Under the pieces are notes generated by a model. The model did not search any database. It was given only the letters and a program-made list of their open reading frames with translations, and was not told where the DNA came from. Source: Streptomyces sp. DT2A-34 (lineage in GTDB: Bacteria > Actinomycetota > Actinomycetes > Streptomycetales > Streptomycetaceae). Taken from it: 64,000 nt of DNA. The position numbers and the translations under genes are program-made. Shown here piece by piece: positions 1 through 9,247 of this stretch. The stretch is taken from contig NZ_JASTWJ010000001.1 of NCBI RefSeq assembly GCF_030499515.1, positions 9,900,001 to 9,964,000 on the forward strand, given 5' to 3'. How positions within the stretch are numbered: the stretch's first letter is position 1; the number at the start of each line of letters is the position of its first letter.

Positions 1-2
1 GT

Positions 3-1307
3 CGTGGCGAGCTGTCCCAGGCCATGGACTACAGCTGCCGGCGCGTGGACGCCTGGTCCGCGGGGGGCTCGCCGGACGAACGCTGGACGCTCCACATGCG
101 TTTCCAGATCGCCAACATCCTGCGCGCCCAGGGCATATACGAGGAGTCATTCTCCCTCGACCAGGAGGTCCTGGAGCGACAGCTCGCCGTGCTCGACGAC
201 GTGGACGACCAGCACATCCTCATGACCACCGGTAGCATCGCGGCCGATCTGCGGGGCCTCGGCCGGCTGACGGAGGCACTGCGGTACGACGAGGAGACGT
301 ACCAGAGGTACGAGCTCATCTACGGTGAGGACCACGCGCGCACCCTCAGCGCGGCCAACAACCTCGCGGTCGCCCTACGCCTCTCCGGCGACTGCTACAG
401 GGCCCGCGAACTGGACCGCAGCACGCTGGAACTGCGTGAGGCGATCCAGCTCCACGACCATCCGCTGACCATCGAGTCCGCGGTGAACCTCGGCCGCGAC
501 CTGCGTGACTGCGGTGACTACGAGGAATCCGTCACCCTGCTGAAGCGCGCCTACGAGCGCTGTCTGCGCAACCCTCGTCTCACCCAGGGCTCACCCACCG
601 TACTCAACACGGCCAAGGGGCTGGCCGGTTCACTGCGCGCGGCGGGCCGGCCGGTGGAGGCCGAGGAACTCGTGCGCCACGTGCTGCGGAGCACGCCCGA
701 CGGCGAGAACGGGTCCTCCGCCGACAAGCTGCTGCTGGAGATGAGCCTGGCCGGCGACCTGGCCGCCCAGGGACGTCTCGACGAGGCGCTGGCCCTGATC
801 CGCGGGGTCCGGGACGGTTTGAGGGACAACCTGGGAGAGGGCCACTCCCACACTGTGGCCTGTTCGGTCAACTACGCGGTCCTGCTGCTCGGTGACGTCG
901 AGGCCATTCACCCGGAGTCGGCGGCCGAGGCACGGGAGTTGCTGCGCCGGGCCCAGGAGCAGTTCAGCGATCTCCACGGCGAGTACCACCCCCATGTGCT
1001 GATCTGCCGCGCGAACCTGGCGGTCGCGGAAGCGGCACTGGGGGAGGGGGAGGAAGCCCGACGGGACTGCTCCGAGGCGTACGAACTCCTCAAGGAGATC
1101 CTTGAGCCCACGCACCCCTCGACCCTGACCTGCGCGGGGAACCTCGCCGTCATCCTCAGCCGCCTGGGCCGGGCGGACGAGGCCCGCACCCAGCACCATG
1201 ACGCGCTGGCCGCGCTGAGCAAGCGCATCGGCAGGGAGCACCCACGGGTGCTGTCCCTCCAGGAGTGGGATCTCAGCTGCCTCGACCTGGAGCCGCACCC
1301 GATATAG
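3..1307 (+). CDS. TPR-repeat protein, FxSxx-COOH-system type (5' truncated by window edge)
   Basis: The frame is open from the first bases of the window, so the N-terminal part, probably including an NTPase domain, lies outside. The visible 435 residues are kinesin-light-chain-like TPRs of about 42 residues, each with an N-x-A-x-x-L-R-x-x-G-R/D-x-x-E-A core followed by a GEDHPxTL/GEYHPHVL turn. The repeat pattern and the acidic Cys-containing tail (WDLSCLDLEP) match the TPR proteins annotated with FxSxx-COOH peptide systems in actinobacteria, which usually carry a STAND/NB-ARC NTPase upstream. I infer a signalling or scaffold role. None of the other FxS components (peptide, radical SAM enzyme) is visible here. 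It could also be a generic NB-ARC/TPR protein. Confidence 0.75.
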   Translation, partial: RGELSQAMDYSCRRVDAWSAGGSPDERWTLHMRFQIANILRAQGIYEESFSLDQEVLERQLAVLDDVDDQHILMTTGSIAADLRGLGRLTEALRYDEETYQRYELIYGEDHARTLSAANNLAVALRLSGDCYRARELDRSTLELREAIQLHDHPLTIESAVNLGRDLRDCGDYEESVTLLKRAYERCLRNPRLTQGSPTVLNTAKGLAGSLRAAGRPVEAEELVRHVLRSTPDGENGSSADKLLLEMSLAGDLAAQGRLDEALALIRGVRDGLRDNLGEGHSHTVACSVNYAVLLLGDVEAIHPESAAEARELLRRAQEQFSDLHGEYHPHVLICRANLAVAEAALGEGEEARRDCSEAYELLKEILEPTHPSTLTCAGNLAVILSRLGRADEARTQHHDALAALSKRIGREHPRVLSLQEWDLSCLDLEPHPI

Positions 1308-1534
1308 GGGCGGACGGCTGCTGCCTCGACACCTCAGCACCACGCATAGTGGATCTTGTCGCCTCGCTTGCCTTCACGCCGCCGGTGCTGCAGCGCGCCT
1401 ACGAGCACCAAGTCCCTGTCGAAGCGGAGCGGTTGAGGGCCCGTCGGATCCGGAGTTCGCGGTTGAGAGTGTGTCACCGTCTCCGCTGGGCATACTCCGT
1501 CTGCTCAGCGGAAGCAGGGTAGAAATGGGGGTAG

Positions 1535-4057
1535 ATGGCCAGCATCCTCGTCGGCCGACGACGTGAAGTGCTGCTCCTGTCCTCGGGCCCTGTCCTCGGG
1601 GCGGCCGTGGGCGCGGTGACCAACCTGGTCACCTCCACCTGGAGTTGGTGGCTCTTCGGCGCGCTTCTGGTGCTGATCTCCCTCGCCTCCGCCGGCGCCG
1701 CCCTGGTGCCCGGCAGTGGTTCCAGCGGTGTCGGCTCCACCTACCAGAACCCTCCTTGCACCCTTCCCCCGGGCACCGCGGTGTTCGCCGGGCGTGACCG
1801 GGAACTGCGCAGACTCCTCGACGCCCGCCCGCCCAGAAGCGGCTCCCGACCCCTTGTCTGCATCATCACGGGCCGGTCGGGCAGCGGCAAGACGGAGTTG
1901 GCCGTCCAGGCCGCGCACCTGCTCGCGGAGCGGTACCCGGCGGGGCAGCTCTTCCTCGCCTACCGCAGCCACGCCGATCCGGCCGGCCGGATCGACCCGC
2001 TGGACGCCCTGTCCGCGCTCCTGGTCGCGGTCGGCGCCGCCCAGAACCCCGCGAGCCTGGGGCTGGCCGGCATGAGCGGGCAATGGCAGTCCGTCGTGGG
2101 ACACAAGCCGTTCCTGCTCGTGCTCGACGACGTCGACAACACCTCCCAGGTGCTGGAAGTCCTTCCCCGATCCCCCCACTCCCTCGTCCTGCTCACCAGT
2201 CGGCGCATGATTCCTGGAATCGATGCGGACGTGCACGTCGAGATCGACACGCTGACCGCGGAAGCCGCACGCTCCGTCCTCCACACCATCCTGCGGCGGG
2301 GCTCGCGCACCGTCGACGACTCGGTGATCGACGGACTGGTCGAGACGTACCGGCTGCCGCTCACGGTGAGGCACATCGCGGACCGGATCGTCGCCGAGCA
2401 CGTGCCGCCGGGCCCGCCCACCGGGCCCGGCGGCCGCCACCTTCGCGGTGTCGGGCTCGAACCGATGCTGGCGACGATCCAGGCCCTCGAGCCGTCGCAC
2501 CGTCTGGTCCTCCGACGGGCTGCCCTCCACCCAGGGCCCCATGTGACGGCCGAGATCGCGGCGGCCCTGGCGAGCCTGAGCCTCAGGGACGCCGGACGCT
2601 CCCTCACCGTGCTCCATCATCAGGGCCTGCTCGTGAGACCCGACCCGCACGGGTACGGGTTCCACGATCTGATGCGATCGCTGGCTCAGCCGGAGGAAAC
2701 GGTGCAGAACGACGAAGCGTCCGCGCAGGCCCGAGAGAGGCTGTTCGAGCTGATGGCGTGCCTGCTGAAGCGGGCGAACACCTTCATCTCCGCGCCCCTG
2801 GAGCTGCCTGTGCCGGACAGCGTCCATGCGGGGCCTGTTGACCCGATGACGGAGCAACAGGCCCTGGAGTGGTTGGACCACCACTTCGACGACCTGCGGT
2901 CGGTGGCACGACTGGCCATCGGGTGCGCCTGGCCCAAGAGCTGGTGGCTGACAGCCGGGCTCGCCTACTTCATGCGCATCCGGAGGAACCTGGTCCAGGC
3001 CGAGGAGCTGAACACGGCGGCGTTGCAGATCGCACTCGTGTCGGGAGACCTGTCCGGTCAGGCTCACTGCCGCGCCCAACTGGGCACCCTGCATCGGGTG
3101 TCGGGTCGGTACAGCTCGGCCGAGGAACACTCTCGTACGGCGATGAGCATCTTCGCCGATCTACGGCCGGGCGAGCCGCGCAACCAGGCGTATTGCGCGA
3201 GCGAACTGGGCAGAATTCTCTACCACTTGGCGAGATACGAGTTCGCGCGCGACATCACGCAGCAGGCGGTCGATCTCTACCGCGCCACCTCCGACCAGCG
3301 TGGCGAGGCCGACGGACTCGGTGTCCTCGGGCTGATCAGCAGAGCGACCGGCGACTACCAAGGAGCACGCGAAGCCCTCACGGAGGCGTATGCGATCTTC
3401 GCCGGCATGGGGAACCATCGCAACAGGGCATGGATCCTCATCGAACTCGGAACCATCGACCGGCTCACCGGAGACCACCACCGCGCACTGACACAGTTCT
3501 CCGAGGCTCTGGACATCTACTCCGACGCCACGGACCGCAACGGCTGCGCCTGGGCCCGCCGCGAGCTGGGGATCGTACAGAGGATCCTCGGACACTACGC
3601 CGAAGCCGGCTCCCTCCTCGAAACGGCTCTGCGCGAGTTCGAAGACCTGGGCAGCCCGCGGAACGTGGCGGATGCCCAGGTCGAACTCGGCTCCCTGCAC
3701 CGGTCGATGGGCGACCTCGCCGCGGCACGCTCGTATGCGCAGGCCGCGCACGACATGTACGCCGGTATGGGCAACCGCCGGGGCGAAGTATGGGCGGAGG
3801 TGGAACTGGGGGCGCTCGACGCCGCGGAGGGTCAGTTGATCTCGGCAGCCGGCAGATTCGAGCGGGCGCGGAGGGTCTACGAGGACATAGGTGACCGTTC
3901 CGGTGACGCGCGGGTCCAGCTGGAACTGGGCAGACTCGAACTCGCCCGGGGAGACCGCGCAAAAGCAAGGAACCACCTCAATGCGGCTCTCACGCTCTAC
4001 ACCCAGCTCAATGCCCCGCACAGCGGGGAGGCCCGTGATCTCCTCGCCGGGATGTGA
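1535..4057 (+). CDS. Membrane-anchored NB-ARC (STAND) NTPase with C-terminal TPRs
   Basis: This is an 840-residue protein. Residues about 10-60 form two hydrophobic segments that should anchor it in the membrane. An NB-ARC NTPase follows, with a Walker A (GRSGSGKT, about residues 114-121) and a Walker B (LLVLDDVDN, about 190). From about residue 490 there are repeated TPRs with the ELG-x-x-x-R-x-x-G-x-Y core. It resembles the NTPase and TPR parts of AfsR/SARP regulators but has neither the HTH nor the BTA domain, so it is unlikely to bind DNA itself. A G-rich stretch just before the ATG may serve as ribosome binding site. It sits 227 bp after another TPR gene. Function is unknown; STAND proteins of this shape act as ligand-sensing switches, and some are defence sensors. 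Confidence 0.85.
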   Translation: MASILVGRRREVLLLSSGPVLGAAVGAVTNLVTSTWSWWLFGALLVLISLASAGAALVPGSGSSGVGSTYQNPPCTLPPGTAVFAGRDRELRRLLDARPPRSGSRPLVCIITGRSGSGKTELAVQAAHLLAERYPAGQLFLAYRSHADPAGRIDPLDALSALLVAVGAAQNPASLGLAGMSGQWQSVVGHKPFLLVLDDVDNTSQVLEVLPRSPHSLVLLTSRRMIPGIDADVHVEIDTLTAEAARSVLHTILRRGSRTVDDSVIDGLVETYRLPLTVRHIADRIVAEHVPPGPPTGPGGRHLRGVGLEPMLATIQALEPSHRLVLRRAALHPGPHVTAEIAAALASLSLRDAGRSLTVLHHQGLLVRPDPHGYGFHDLMRSLAQPEETVQNDEASAQARERLFELMACLLKRANTFISAPLELPVPDSVHAGPVDPMTEQQALEWLDHHFDDLRSVARLAIGCAWPKSWWLTAGLAYFMRIRRNLVQAEELNTAALQIALVSGDLSGQAHCRAQLGTLHRVSGRYSSAEEHSRTAMSIFADLRPGEPRNQAYCASELGRILYHLARYEFARDITQQAVDLYRATSDQRGEADGLGVLGLISRATGDYQGAREALTEAYAIFAGMGNHRNRAWILIELGTIDRLTGDHHRALTQFSEALDIYSDATDRNGCAWARRELGIVQRILGHYAEAGSLLETALREFEDLGSPRNVADAQVELGSLHRSMGDLAAARSYAQAAHDMYAGMGNRRGEVWAEVELGALDAAEGQLISAAGRFERARRVYEDIGDRSGDARVQLELGRLELARGDRAKARNHLNAALTLYTQLNAPHSGEARDLLAGM

Positions 4058-4995
4058 AGCTGCCCATCCAGTTGGCAAAGGTCCAGGTCAACGCGGCGCT
4101 CTGGAGAGAGCCGGCAGCTGTGGGCACACTTGCGGGTGTGGACGCCATACGCACCGGTGACCCCGGCCTGTTCGGCCCGAGCTCCGTGACCTGGCAGATG
4201 CACGGCGACCCCATCATGTGGGTCGCCGGAGTCCGCGCGCTCTACCTCCAGGCCCTGCACCCGCGCGCCGTGCGCGGCGTCATGCAGAACTCCGACTTCC
4301 GCCGGGACGCCTGGGGCCGGCTCCTGCGCACCGCCAACTTCGTCGGGACGATCACGTACGGCACCGCCGAGGCCGCCGAGAAGGCCGGCGCCCGGGTGCG
4401 GAAGATCCACAGCATGCTGAGCGCGACCGACCCCGACACGGGCGAGCGGTACGGCGTCGACGAACCCGAGCTGCTGCTGTGGGTGCACTGCGCCGAGATC
4501 GACTCGTATCTGCAGGTCGCGCGCCGCTCCGGGCTTCGCCTCACCGACGCGCAGGCCGACCGCTACCTGGCCGAACACCGGGTCAGCGCCCGCCTGGTGG
4601 GCCTCGACCCGGACGCCGTACCGGCGAACCAGCAGGAGATGGCGGCGTACTTCGAGAAGGTGCGCCCCGAGCTCGCGTGCGGTCTCGAGGCACGCGCGGT
4701 GGACGACTTCCTGCTCCGCCCGCCGACGCACCCCCTTCTCGTCCCGGCGCGCGAGGTGCTGTGGCGGCGCGTGGCGCATCTGGCGTACGCCGCCCTGCCG
4801 CCGTACGCCCACGAGTTGTACGGCAGACCGGCCCCGAAACCCGCCACCGTCACCCGTCAGTTGCGTGCCACAGGCACCCTGCTGCGCTGTGTTCCCGCAC
4901 GTCTGCGCTGGCAACTCCCGCCGAAACACATCCTGCGCGCCATGGCCCGGCTCGGTCCCGGCTCGCGCCCGGCACCGTACAAACTCGGACGATAG
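4054..4995 (+). CDS. Oxygenase of the MpaB / latex-clearing protein (DUF2236) family
   Basis: This 313-residue protein has the hallmark pattern of DUF2236 proteins: W-x-M-H-x-DP near the N-terminus, a GVRALYLQALHPRAVRGV helix, an RTANFVGTITYG stretch, an R-V-x-K-I-H segment and an LLLWVH-x-x-E-I-D-S motif. The family includes b-type heme oxygenases such as fungal MpaB' and the rubber oxygenase Lcp; the actinobacterial members are mostly uncharacterised. The GTG start overlaps the stop of the NB-ARC gene by four bases (GTGA), which suggests coupled translation. Homologs often begin later, so a downstream GTG near 4138 is possible. There is no signal peptide, so it is probably cytosolic or loosely membrane-bound. 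The substrate cannot be inferred. Confidence 0.85.
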   Translation: MKLPIQLAKVQVNAALWREPAAVGTLAGVDAIRTGDPGLFGPSSVTWQMHGDPIMWVAGVRALYLQALHPRAVRGVMQNSDFRRDAWGRLLRTANFVGTITYGTAEAAEKAGARVRKIHSMLSATDPDTGERYGVDEPELLLWVHCAEIDSYLQVARRSGLRLTDAQADRYLAEHRVSARLVGLDPDAVPANQQEMAAYFEKVRPELACGLEARAVDDFLLRPPTHPLLVPAREVLWRRVAHLAYAALPPYAHELYGRPAPKPATVTRQLRATGTLLRCVPARLRWQLPPKHILRAMARLGPGSRPAPYKLGR

Positions 4996-5059
4996 CTCGC
5001 CATACTGGACGAGCCGGGGGAGGGTGGGGGCGGACCGTGACGGGGGGCGATCGCGGGAG

Positions 5060-7297
5060 ATGGGGGACAGCAGGCTGATCCAGGGCCGGTACCGGCTGCT
5101 CGATCCGATCGGGCGCGGCGGTATGGGCGAGGTGTGGCGTGCGCGCGACGAGTCGCTGGGCCGGCAGGTCGCCGTGAAGTGCCTCAAGCCGCTGGGACCG
5201 CACCACGACCAGTCCTTCACCCGTGTCCTGCGGGAGCGGTTTCGGCGTGAGGCCCGGGTGGCCGCGGCGCTTCAGCACCGCGGGGTGACCGTCGTCCACG
5301 ACTTCGGCGAGTCCGACGGCATCCTGTTCCTGGTCATGGAGTTGCTTCAGGGCCGCAACCTCAGCCAGCTCCTGGAGGACAACAAGCACCACCCGCTGCC
5401 CGTCCCGGACGTGGTCGAGATCGCCGACCAGGTCGCCGCCGCCCTCGCCTACACCCACCAACAGGGCATCGTGCACCGCGACCTGAAGCCCGCCAACATC
5501 ATGCGGCTCGCCGACGGCACGGTGAAGATCTGCGACTTCGGCATCGCCCGCCTCGGCCACGACATCGGCTTCACCTCCCGGCTGACCGGCACCGGCATCG
5601 CGATGGGCACCCCGCACTACATGTCGCCGGAACAGATCAGCGGAAGCGAGGTGGACCAGCGCAGCGACCTGTACTCGCTGGGCTGCGTACTTTACGAGAT
5701 CGCCACCGGAGTACCGCCGTTCGACCTCGACGACCCCTGGGCGATCCTCGTCGGCCACCGCGACACCCCGCCCCGGCCGCCGCGCGACCACCGCGCCGAG
5801 CTGCCCGAGTACCTCGAGAAGGTCATCCTGGACCTGCTGGCCAAACGTCCCGAGGAACGCCCGCACGACGGACGCGAGTTGGGACGCCGGATCGGTCTGG
5901 GCCGTACGACACCGACGTACGTGCCCACCGTGGTGACCCCGCAGCCGGACCTCAGGCCACCGGCGCCCCTGGCCCGCGAACCCCGCCTGCCGTCCTGGAC
6001 CCGTGGCATGACCACCGGCCACAAGGCCACCGGCGCCGGACTGCGCACCACACCCCCCGACGCCGGGGCCGGCCTCACCGGCGAGTGGGTCCCGCGGCCG
6101 ACCACCGGCCGCCCCGAGGAGACCGCCGTACCGGACGAGCCCGACGCCCCTTCCGCGGCGACGCTCACCGCGCTGGCCGGACGGCACAACGCCGGGCTCA
6201 GCCTGGGCCGGCTCGGCCGCTGGACCGAGGCGGGCGAGGTGCACCGGGCCGTCGCCGCCGAGCGCGAGCACCTCCTCGGCCCCGACCACCCGGACACCCT
6301 CGCCAGCCGCTACGAGGTCGCCTTCACCCTCAGCCGCACCGGCCGCGCCGCCGACGCCCTGCGCGAGTACAAGCACGTCGCCCGCGCCCGCAGCCTCGCC
6401 CTGGGCCCGGACCACCCGGAGACGCTGGCCGTCCGGCAGGAAATGGCTTACGTTCTCGGCCAGTTGGGCCGTCACTTCGACGCGCACCAGGTCTACGCGT
6501 CGGTGCTGACGGCACGGGAACGCACCATGGGCGCCGATCACCCCGACACCCTGCGCTGCCGCCACAACCTCGCCTTCAACCTCAGCAGGCTGGGCCGTCT
6601 GGAGGACTCGTACCGCATGGCCGAGGAGGTCGCCGCGGCCCGCGCCCGCGTCCTCGGCCCCCATCACCCCGACACCCTGGTCACCCGCTACGAAGTCGCC
6701 TATGCGCTGGGCCAGTTGGGGCGCTGGGCGGAGGCCCTGCGGACCTACCGCGAGGTCGCCGAGGCGCGCGGGCAGGCCCTCGGCCCGGACCACCCCGACA
6801 CCCTCGCCGCCCGCTACGAGGTCGGCATCAGCCTCGGCCGACTCGGCCGCAGCGCGGAGGCGCTCCAGCTCTACCGCGACCTCATCGACGACCGCACCCG
6901 CGTCCACGGCCCCGCCCACCCCGAGACCCTCCGCGCCCGCCACGGCCTCGGCGTCAACCTCGGCCGGCTCGGCCGCTGGGAGGAGGCCCTCGCCGAATCC
7001 CGTGACGTGTGCGCGATCCGCGAGCGCGTGCTGGGCCCCGACCATCCGGACACCCTGGTCAGCCGGCGCGAGGTCGCCGTGAGCCTCGGCTGGCTGGGCC
7101 GCTGGCCGGACGCGCTCACCGAGTACCGCAGGGTGGCCGCAGCCCGCGAGCGCGTCCTCGGCGCCGGCCACTCCGACACCCTCGCCAGCCGCAACGACGA
7201 GGCCCACTGCCTGGAACAGCTCGGGCGGGGCGCCGAGGCCGTCGAGCTGTACCGGAGGGTGGCGGTGCTGCGGCAGCGCGGGGCCGGCGGCCCGTGA
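5060..7297 (+). CDS. Serine/threonine protein kinase with nine C-terminal TPRs
   Basis: This is a 745-residue Hanks-type kinase. It shows the glycine loop G-R-G-G-M-G (18-23), the catalytic lysine in VAVK (40), HRDLKPAN (about 139), the DFG motif (about 158) and an SPE activation-segment motif. From about residue 367 there are nine 42-residue TPRs of kinesin-light-chain type, each with LGRLGR-x-x-E-A-L and GPDHPDTL. The start at 5060 is chosen because the kinase fold begins ten residues later and a purine-rich GGGAG precedes it; the frame is open further upstream but that stretch is not kinase-like. There is no transmembrane segment, unlike PASTA kinases, so this should be a soluble kinase using its TPRs to bind partners, possibly the TPR/NB-ARC proteins encoded just upstream. 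Confidence 0.9.
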   Translation: MGDSRLIQGRYRLLDPIGRGGMGEVWRARDESLGRQVAVKCLKPLGPHHDQSFTRVLRERFRREARVAAALQHRGVTVVHDFGESDGILFLVMELLQGRNLSQLLEDNKHHPLPVPDVVEIADQVAAALAYTHQQGIVHRDLKPANIMRLADGTVKICDFGIARLGHDIGFTSRLTGTGIAMGTPHYMSPEQISGSEVDQRSDLYSLGCVLYEIATGVPPFDLDDPWAILVGHRDTPPRPPRDHRAELPEYLEKVILDLLAKRPEERPHDGRELGRRIGLGRTTPTYVPTVVTPQPDLRPPAPLAREPRLPSWTRGMTTGHKATGAGLRTTPPDAGAGLTGEWVPRPTTGRPEETAVPDEPDAPSAATLTALAGRHNAGLSLGRLGRWTEAGEVHRAVAAEREHLLGPDHPDTLASRYEVAFTLSRTGRAADALREYKHVARARSLALGPDHPETLAVRQEMAYVLGQLGRHFDAHQVYASVLTARERTMGADHPDTLRCRHNLAFNLSRLGRLEDSYRMAEEVAAARARVLGPHHPDTLVTRYEVAYALGQLGRWAEALRTYREVAEARGQALGPDHPDTLAARYEVGISLGRLGRSAEALQLYRDLIDDRTRVHGPAHPETLRARHGLGVNLGRLGRWEEALAESRDVCAIRERVLGPDHPDTLVSRREVAVSLGWLGRWPDALTEYRRVAAARERVLGAGHSDTLASRNDEAHCLEQLGRGAEAVELYRRVAVLRQRGAGGP

Positions 7298-7376
7298 GCC
7301 CGGTGGCGTCCCCGGCCGGTGACTCCTGCGCGGCCGACCTATGGCCGACCTAGATCATCACGTGTTACGAAGAACC

Positions 7377-8954
7377 ATGCCTGCACACGAGGGACACCCG
7401 GGACACCGTACGTACGACGCGGTCATCGTCGGCGGAGGCCACAACGGCCTGGTCGCCGCCGCCTACCTGGCCCGGGCCGGACGGTCCGTGCTGGTGCTGG
7501 AGCGGCTGGAGCAGACCGGGGGCGCCGCCGTGTCCACGCGGCCGTTCACCGGCGTCGACGCACGGCTGTCGCGCTACTCGTACCTGGTCAGCCTGCTACC
7601 GAAGAAGATCGTCCGGGACCTCGGCCTGGACTTCCGCGTCCGCACGCGCAACGTCTCCTCGTACACGCCCGTGGAACGGGACGGACGGCCGACCGGACTG
7701 CTGGTCGGGGGTGGCGAGCGGCGCACCCGGGAGGCGTTCGCCCGGCTGACCGGCGGCGATGCCGAGTACGCGGCCTGGCGGCGGTTCTACGGCATGACCG
7801 GTGAGGTCGCCCGGCGGGTGTTCCCGACGCTCACCGAACCCCTGCCGAGCCGCGATGAGCTGTGCCGCCGGGTGGACGACGAGGAGGCCTGGCGGATCCT
7901 CTTCGAGGAACCGATCGGCGTCGCGATCGAGGACCGCTTCGCGGACGACCTGGTGCGGGGCGTGGTCCTGACGGACGCGCTGATCGGCACGTTCGCCGAC
8001 GCGCATGACGCGTCCCTGAAGCAGAACCGCTGCTTCCTGTACCACGTGATCGGCGGCGGCACCGGCGCTTGGGACGTCCCCGTGGGCGGCATGGGCGCTC
8101 TCACCGACGCCCTGGCCGCGGCGGCTCGTCAGGCGGGCGCGGACATCGCCACCGGTCACGAGGCGGTACGCATCGACACGGACGGCCGTACGGCGGAGAT
8201 CACGTATCGGACGGCGGACGGTGAGGGCGTCGCCGCGGCCCGGCACGTCCTGGTGAACGCCTCCCCGCAGGAACTGGCCGCCCTCACCGGCGACACGCCC
8301 CCGACCCCCGCCGAGGGCGCCCAGCTCAAGGTGAACATGCTGCTCAAGCGCCTGCCCCGGCTGCGCGACAGCTCCGTCGACCCCCGCGAGGCCTTCGCCG
8401 GCACCTTCCACATCGCCGAGAGCTACGGCCAACTGGCCACCGCCCACACCCAGGCCGCCGCCGGGGAACTCCCGACCGCGCCGCCGTCCGAGATCTACTG
8501 CCACTCGCTGACGGACCCGACGATCCTCGGCCGCGACCTCGTCGAACGGGGCTACCAGACCCTCACCCTGTTCGGCCTGCACACGCCGGCCCGGCTCTTC
8601 GCACGCGACAACGACGCCGTACGCGAGGAACTGCTGAAGTCGACCCTCGCCCAGCTCGACGCCCACCTCGCCGAGCCGCTCGCCGACTGCCTGGCGACCG
8701 ACGCAGACGGCCGCCCCTGCATCGAGGCCAAGACCCCGCTGGACCTGGAGCACGACCTGCGCCTGCCCGGCGGCAACATCTTCCACCGGGACCTGGCCTG
8801 GCCGTACGCCCAGGAGGGCACGGGCCGCTGGGGTGTGGAGACGCGGCACGCGAACGTGCTGCTGTGCGGGGCGGGCGCGGTGCGCGGGGGAGGGGTGAGC
8901 GGGGTGCCGGGGCACAACGCGGCGATGGCTGTCCTCCAAGCCGGCGAGGAGTGA
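7377..8954 (+). CDS. FAD-dependent oxidoreductase, phytoene desaturase / PYROXD2-like
   Basis: A 525-residue flavoprotein. Near the N-terminus it has the dinucleotide-binding motif DAVIVGGGHNGLVAAAYLA followed by VLVLE and a GG motif, and near the C-terminus the second FAD contact NVLLCGAGAVRGGGVSG. The overall pattern matches the NAD(P)/FAD oxidoreductases related to CrtI and animal PYROXD2. No carotenoid genes are nearby, so a carotenoid role is unlikely. The start at 7377 is preferred over an in-frame ATG at 7341 because it has a purine-rich site (GAAG) and lies about 12 residues before the nucleotide fold. The gene seems to be transcribed alone, between the kinase gene and a small DUF2795 gene. 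The substrate is unknown. Confidence 0.85.
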   Translation: MPAHEGHPGHRTYDAVIVGGGHNGLVAAAYLARAGRSVLVLERLEQTGGAAVSTRPFTGVDARLSRYSYLVSLLPKKIVRDLGLDFRVRTRNVSSYTPVERDGRPTGLLVGGGERRTREAFARLTGGDAEYAAWRRFYGMTGEVARRVFPTLTEPLPSRDELCRRVDDEEAWRILFEEPIGVAIEDRFADDLVRGVVLTDALIGTFADAHDASLKQNRCFLYHVIGGGTGAWDVPVGGMGALTDALAAAARQAGADIATGHEAVRIDTDGRTAEITYRTADGEGVAAARHVLVNASPQELAALTGDTPPTPAEGAQLKVNMLLKRLPRLRDSSVDPREAFAGTFHIAESYGQLATAHTQAAAGELPTAPPSEIYCHSLTDPTILGRDLVERGYQTLTLFGLHTPARLFARDNDAVREELLKSTLAQLDAHLAEPLADCLATDADGRPCIEAKTPLDLEHDLRLPGGNIFHRDLAWPYAQEGTGRWGVETRHANVLLCGAGAVRGGGVSGVPGHNAAMAVLQAGEE

Positions 8955-9034
8955 CGTACATGCCTCCGGCGAGGAGGGGGACTGGGCAGGACGGACAATT
9001 CGCTCGAATCGCCTCGACTCACGGGGAGGCTGCC

Positions 9035-9226
9035 ATGGCCGATCTCAGCCCCACTGACCTGCAGAAGGCCCTCCGCGGCGCCGACTACCCGACCGACAAG
9101 CAGCACCTGGTGGAGCGAGCCCGCAAGAACCACGCCGACGAGAAGGTCGTCAGCCGCCTCGACGGCATGCGGCGTGACCGCTTCGACGGACCGAACGACG
9201 TCCAGAAGGCTGTCTTCAACGAGTAG
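9035..9226 (+). CDS. DUF2795 domain small protein
   Basis: A 63-residue protein (MADLSPTDLQKALRG...) that fits the DUF2795 pattern: a predicted helical bundle with the D-Y-P motif and the K-x-x-L-V-E-R-A-R stretch, and a C-terminal helix ending in D-V-Q-K-A-V-F. A strong ribosome binding site, GGGGAGG, lies seven bases before the ATG. Members of this family are common in actinobacteria and have no established biochemical role. The next gene converges with it, with about 20 bp between the stops. Confidence 0.8.
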   Translation: MADLSPTDLQKALRGADYPTDKQHLVERARKNHADEKVVSRLDGMRRDRFDGPNDVQKAVFNE

Positions 9227-9247
9227 CGACCCGTCACCAGGAGTGCT

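Noticed and set aside
1308..1534. A small gene between the first two TPR genes
   Set aside because: A frame spans 1265-1522, but it overlaps the first gene, has no ribosome binding site and shows no coding pattern.
7341..7376. ATG 7341 as the start of the FAD oxidoreductase
   Set aside because: It has no ribosome binding site and adds twelve residues without pattern; 7377 fits the fold and has GAAG upstream.
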